Positions 15,293 through 17,349 of a stretch of 17,349 bases of DNA are shown in pieces (the first letter of the stretch is position 1; every line of letters starts with the position of its first letter). The notes under the pieces are model-generated. The model ran no database searches. It saw nothing but the letters and a program-made list of their open reading frames with translations, and was not told where the DNA came from. The DNA lies in contig VEPB01000496.1 in NCBI GenBank assembly GCA_012026715.1, positions 1 through 17,349 of the forward strand. The letters are read 5' to 3'. A program made the position numbers and the translations under genes. Source of the stretch: Methylococcaceae bacterium (lineage in GTDB: Bacteria > Pseudomonadota > Gammaproteobacteria > Methylococcales > Methylococcaceae).

Positions 15293-16297
15293 ATGGCCCG
15301 CAACCGCCGCCTGCAATCCCCCGCCCGCAGCCTGGCCAACCGGCTGCTGCGCCGGTTCGGCAACCTGCCGCTGGTGCAGCGGATACAGAACTACGTGTTC
15401 ATGCACGTGCATCTGTTCGTCGCCAGCCTGGGCCGCATCTGCCGCACCCCCATCGCCAGCGCCATGACCGTGCTGGTGATCGCCATCGCCCTGACGCTAC
15501 CGGCCAGCTTCCACACCCTGGTGGACAACCTGGGGCGGGCCGCCGGCAACCTGGAGGCCACCAATCACATTTCCATCTTCCTCAAGCCCGATGCGGTCAA
15601 TGAGGTCGGCTCGCGGATCGCCCGCAAGCTGGCGGAACACCCTCAGGTCAAGGAGGCCCGGCTGGTCACCAAGGAGGAAGGCCTGCAGGAGTTCCGCCGC
15701 TACAGCGGTTTCGGCGAGGCCTTGCGGCTGTTGGATTTCAACCCGCTGCCGGCGGTGGTGGCGGTCACCCCGAAGGACTCCCTGACCAGGCCGGAAGACG
15801 TGGACCGGCTGATCGAGGAACTCAAGGGCATCGACCAGGCCGATCTGGTGCAAATGGACAGCGACTGGATGCACAAGCTGGCGGCCATCCTCAGCATCGC
15901 CCGCCGCACCGTCGGGATGCTGGACCTGCTGCTGGCGCTGGCGGTGCTGCTCATCGTCAGCAACACCATCCGCCTGGAATTGCACGCGCGCGAGGAGGAG
16001 ATCGCCATCACCAAACTGATGGGCGCCACTGACGGCTTCGTGCGGCGGCCCTTCCTCTACACCGGCTTCTGGTACGGGCTGGGTGGCGGCCTGCTGGCCT
16101 GGATCCTCATGAGCATCCTGATCCTGCTGCTGGACGGCCCGGTCAGCCGACTGGCGGAACTCTACGGCGGCGGTTTCGAGCTGGAATTCCTCGACGGCGG
16201 CAAATCCCTGCCCCTGATCCTCGCCGCCGCCGGTCTCGGCATCGCCGGTGCCTGGGGCGTGGTGGACTACCATCTGCGACGGATGGCGCCGACCTGA
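15293..16297 (+). CDS. ftsX: Cell division protein FtsX
   Basis: A 334-residue FtsX, the membrane partner of FtsE. A basic cytoplasmic N-terminus (about 1-50) is followed by the first helix (IASAMTVLVIAIALTLPASF, about 53-72). The periplasmic domain runs to about 205 and includes ISIFLKPD and VKEARLVTKEEGLQEFRRYSGF. Three more helices follow, starting near MLDLLLALAVLLIVSNTIRL, PFLYTGFWYGLGGGLLAW and LPLILAAAGLGIAGAWG. The cytoplasmic EEEIAITKLMGAT loop is a typical FtsX/MacB-like coupling element. A GGAG about 11 nt before ATG 15293 serves as ribosome binding site. In many gammaproteobacteria rpoH follows ftsX; here a secreted protein gene does. Confidence 0.92.
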   Translation: MARNRRLQSPARSLANRLLRRFGNLPLVQRIQNYVFMHVHLFVASLGRICRTPIASAMTVLVIAIALTLPASFHTLVDNLGRAAGNLEATNHISIFLKPDAVNEVGSRIARKLAEHPQVKEARLVTKEEGLQEFRRYSGFGEALRLLDFNPLPAVVAVTPKDSLTRPEDVDRLIEELKGIDQADLVQMDSDWMHKLAAILSIARRTVGMLDLLLALAVLLIVSNTIRLELHAREEEIAITKLMGATDGFVRRPFLYTGFWYGLGGGLLAWILMSILILLLDGPVSRLAELYGGGFELEFLDGGKSLPLILAAAGLGIAGAWGVVDYHLRRMAPT

Positions 16298-16299
16298 AC

Positions 16300-16334
16300 A
16301 TCGGTGCTGCGCCGATACGGCGGTTCGGCCGCCG
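16300..16334 (+). terminator. Two tandem hairpins after ftsX
   Basis: ATCGG/CCGAT (16300-16304 with 16312-16316) is followed at once by CGGCGG-TTCGG-CCGCCG (16318-16334), a 6-bp GC stem on a UUCG-type loop. They fill the gap between ftsX and the next gene. No T-run follows, so termination would be Rho-assisted or partial; they could instead stabilise the 3' end of the ftsX message. Confidence 0.35.
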
Positions 16335-16350
16335 CCCCCAACCTTCGTCC

Positions 16351-16356
16351 AAGGAG
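16351..16356 (+). promoter_or_regulatory. Strong ribosome binding site of the secreted-protein gene
   Basis: AAGGAG lies 8 nt before the ATG at 16365. This is the strongest Shine-Dalgarno in the window and fixes the start of a frame that has no stop within the window. Confidence 0.7.
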
Positions 16357-16364
16357 CTTCGCTC

Positions 16365-17349
16365 ATGACCGGAACCCCCTATGCCGTTGCCCTGCTCGGC
16401 TTCGTGCTCGCGACCGCCGTGGCGAATGCCGCCGACACCTGTGGCCCAACGGCCGTCCCGGGCGCCCAATCGCTGAACCGCAGGTTTGCCGTCGAGCAAT
16501 TCACGCCCGGGCCCAACCCCGCGGTCGCTGAAGCGTTCCAGGCCGTCGCGGCGTTGGCGCCCGACTTCCCGACCGCGGTCACGGTCCCGCTGGCGTGGGG
16601 CAAACAAGTGGTCATGGACCAGCGCCACAAAGGCCTGCCGGTGCTGGGTGGCCGCGTCGCGGTAACCTACAACGGCAGCAATGAGCCCATTGCCATCCAA
16701 GGCCAACGCCTGAACGTCAGTGATACCGTTCCGACCGAACCGGCCATCACCGAGACCCAGGCGGTGGCGACCGTGGCCAGCTGGTTACAGGTCAACGCCA
16801 CTCCGCCCGGACAGGTCTTCACGCCCCTGCGGCCGGCTTCGAAGGAACGGGCGATCCACGTGGACGCCGAGGGTGCAAGCCATCTGGTGTACCGGATCGT
16901 GCAACCGACCTGGGACGCGGCGGGAATGGGCGGAACCTACCTGGGGCTGGTGGATGCCATCAGCGGCCTGCTGCTGGACTCGCCCCGCGACATCAACCGC
17001 TACGACACGCCGCCCCAGGGACCGTTGGGGCGGGTGTACAAATCGGGCAATCCGGTGGCGGGTCTGCGGCGCCCCAAACTGAAAGACAGCGACACCATCC
17101 CCGACCGCGCCTACCGTACGGTCACGCTGGAGCACCTGCTGCATCCGGCCGAACTGGTCGGCAGTTACGTGGACACGGTCAGCCTGACCGCGGAGGCCTA
17201 CCGCGCGGTGCCGGTGGACGGCAACTTCCTGTTCCGGCGCAACCCCTCCAACCCCGCCGACGGCGCCCATTTCGACGCGGTCATGGCCTATTACACCATC
17301 GACCAGGCCCAGCAATTCCTGCAGAACTCCGGCGCGGACGCGGCGCTGC
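16365..17349 (+). CDS. Secreted protein with FTP/PepSY-like propeptide region, 3' partial
   Basis: The frame is open from ATG 16365 to the window edge (328 codons, no stop). Residues 1-22 are a signal peptide with an A-N-A cleavage site. Residues about 84-120 (MDQRHKGLPVLGGRVAVTYN and following) resemble the FTP domain of thermolysin/fungalysin propeptides. Residues about 127-205 (ITETQAVATVASWL, LVYRIVQPTW, YLGLVDAISGLLLDS) resemble the PepSY-like unit that normally follows. The next part (GRVYKSGNP, YRTVTLEHLLHPAELVGSYVDTVSL, HFDAVMAYYTIDQAQQFLQ) is where M4/M36-type proteins lead into their catalytic domain. No zinc motif (HExxH) is reached before the edge. It may be an exported metallopeptidase or a non-enzymatic surface protein using this module. 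It lies 67 nt after ftsX and has its own strong ribosome binding site, so it may be a separate unit. Confidence 0.75.
   Translation, partial: MTGTPYAVALLGFVLATAVANAADTCGPTAVPGAQSLNRRFAVEQFTPGPNPAVAEAFQAVAALAPDFPTAVTVPLAWGKQVVMDQRHKGLPVLGGRVAVTYNGSNEPIAIQGQRLNVSDTVPTEPAITETQAVATVASWLQVNATPPGQVFTPLRPASKERAIHVDAEGASHLVYRIVQPTWDAAGMGGTYLGLVDAISGLLLDSPRDINRYDTPPQGPLGRVYKSGNPVAGLRRPKLKDSDTIPDRAYRTVTLEHLLHPAELVGSYVDTVSLTAEAYRAVPVDGNFLFRRNPSNPADGAHFDAVMAYYTIDQAQQFLQNSGADAAL

Noticed and set aside
1..17349. CRISPR array, tRNA, insertion sequence or phage attachment site
   Set aside because: No spaced direct repeats, cloverleaf sequence, transposase motifs or terminal inverted repeats were seen by eye.

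Overview
The window looks like a chromosomal segment of a GC-rich gammaproteobacterium. Support comes from a class I (enterobacterial-type) adenylate cyclase, a DUF1631 protein, a SURF1/DUF2909/heme A synthase oxidase-assembly cluster and an ftsY-ftsE-ftsX order. A methanotroph-like (Methylococcales) lineage is possible, but that is a guess from gene style and not from any marker. No tRNA, rRNA, CRISPR or insertion sequence was recognised.

Layout. (1) 1-411 has no convincing gene; it holds one A/T-flanked terminator-like hairpin. (2) 412-2966 is a convergent two-component pair: a LuxR-type response regulator (+) facing a 6-TM hybrid histidine kinase (-). Both are broken by single-base indels in short homopolymers (one in the regulator, two in the kinase), yet all signature residues remain, so the cause is either recent decay or local base-call error. 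(3) 2967-3325 is the divergent promoter region, followed by a small ABM/heme-monooxygenase-like protein (3326-3628, +). (4) 3638-10728 is a tight minus-strand operon: DUF1631 protein, then a PAS protein with a degenerate GGDEF domain, then class I adenylate cyclase, then an ApbE lipoprotein. The last two junctions overlap by 4 and 8 nt. It combines a probable dead c-di-GMP-type domain, a possible PilZ-like C-terminus and cAMP synthesis. (5) 10878-12641 holds cytochrome oxidase assembly genes: DUF2909 (-), SURF1 (+) and a Sco-like CXXXC membrane protein (+).

(6) The most striking item is the single 648-codon reading frame at 12675-14621. Its first ~308 residues are a complete 8-TM heme A synthase (CtaA/COX15) and its last ~300 residues are a complete FtsY NG domain. 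The heme A synthase takes the place of the acidic A-domain of FtsY. The frame joins the oxidase-assembly cluster directly to ftsE (14631-15290) and ftsX (15293-16297), so respiratory heme maturation, SRP-dependent membrane protein insertion and FtsEX division/peptidoglycan control would share one transcript. A one-base error at a C4 run near the junction is the main alternative and is spelled out in the findings.

(7) From 16365 to the right edge runs a secreted protein with an FTP/PepSY-like propeptide region, cut by the window end; whatever follows that region lies outside.
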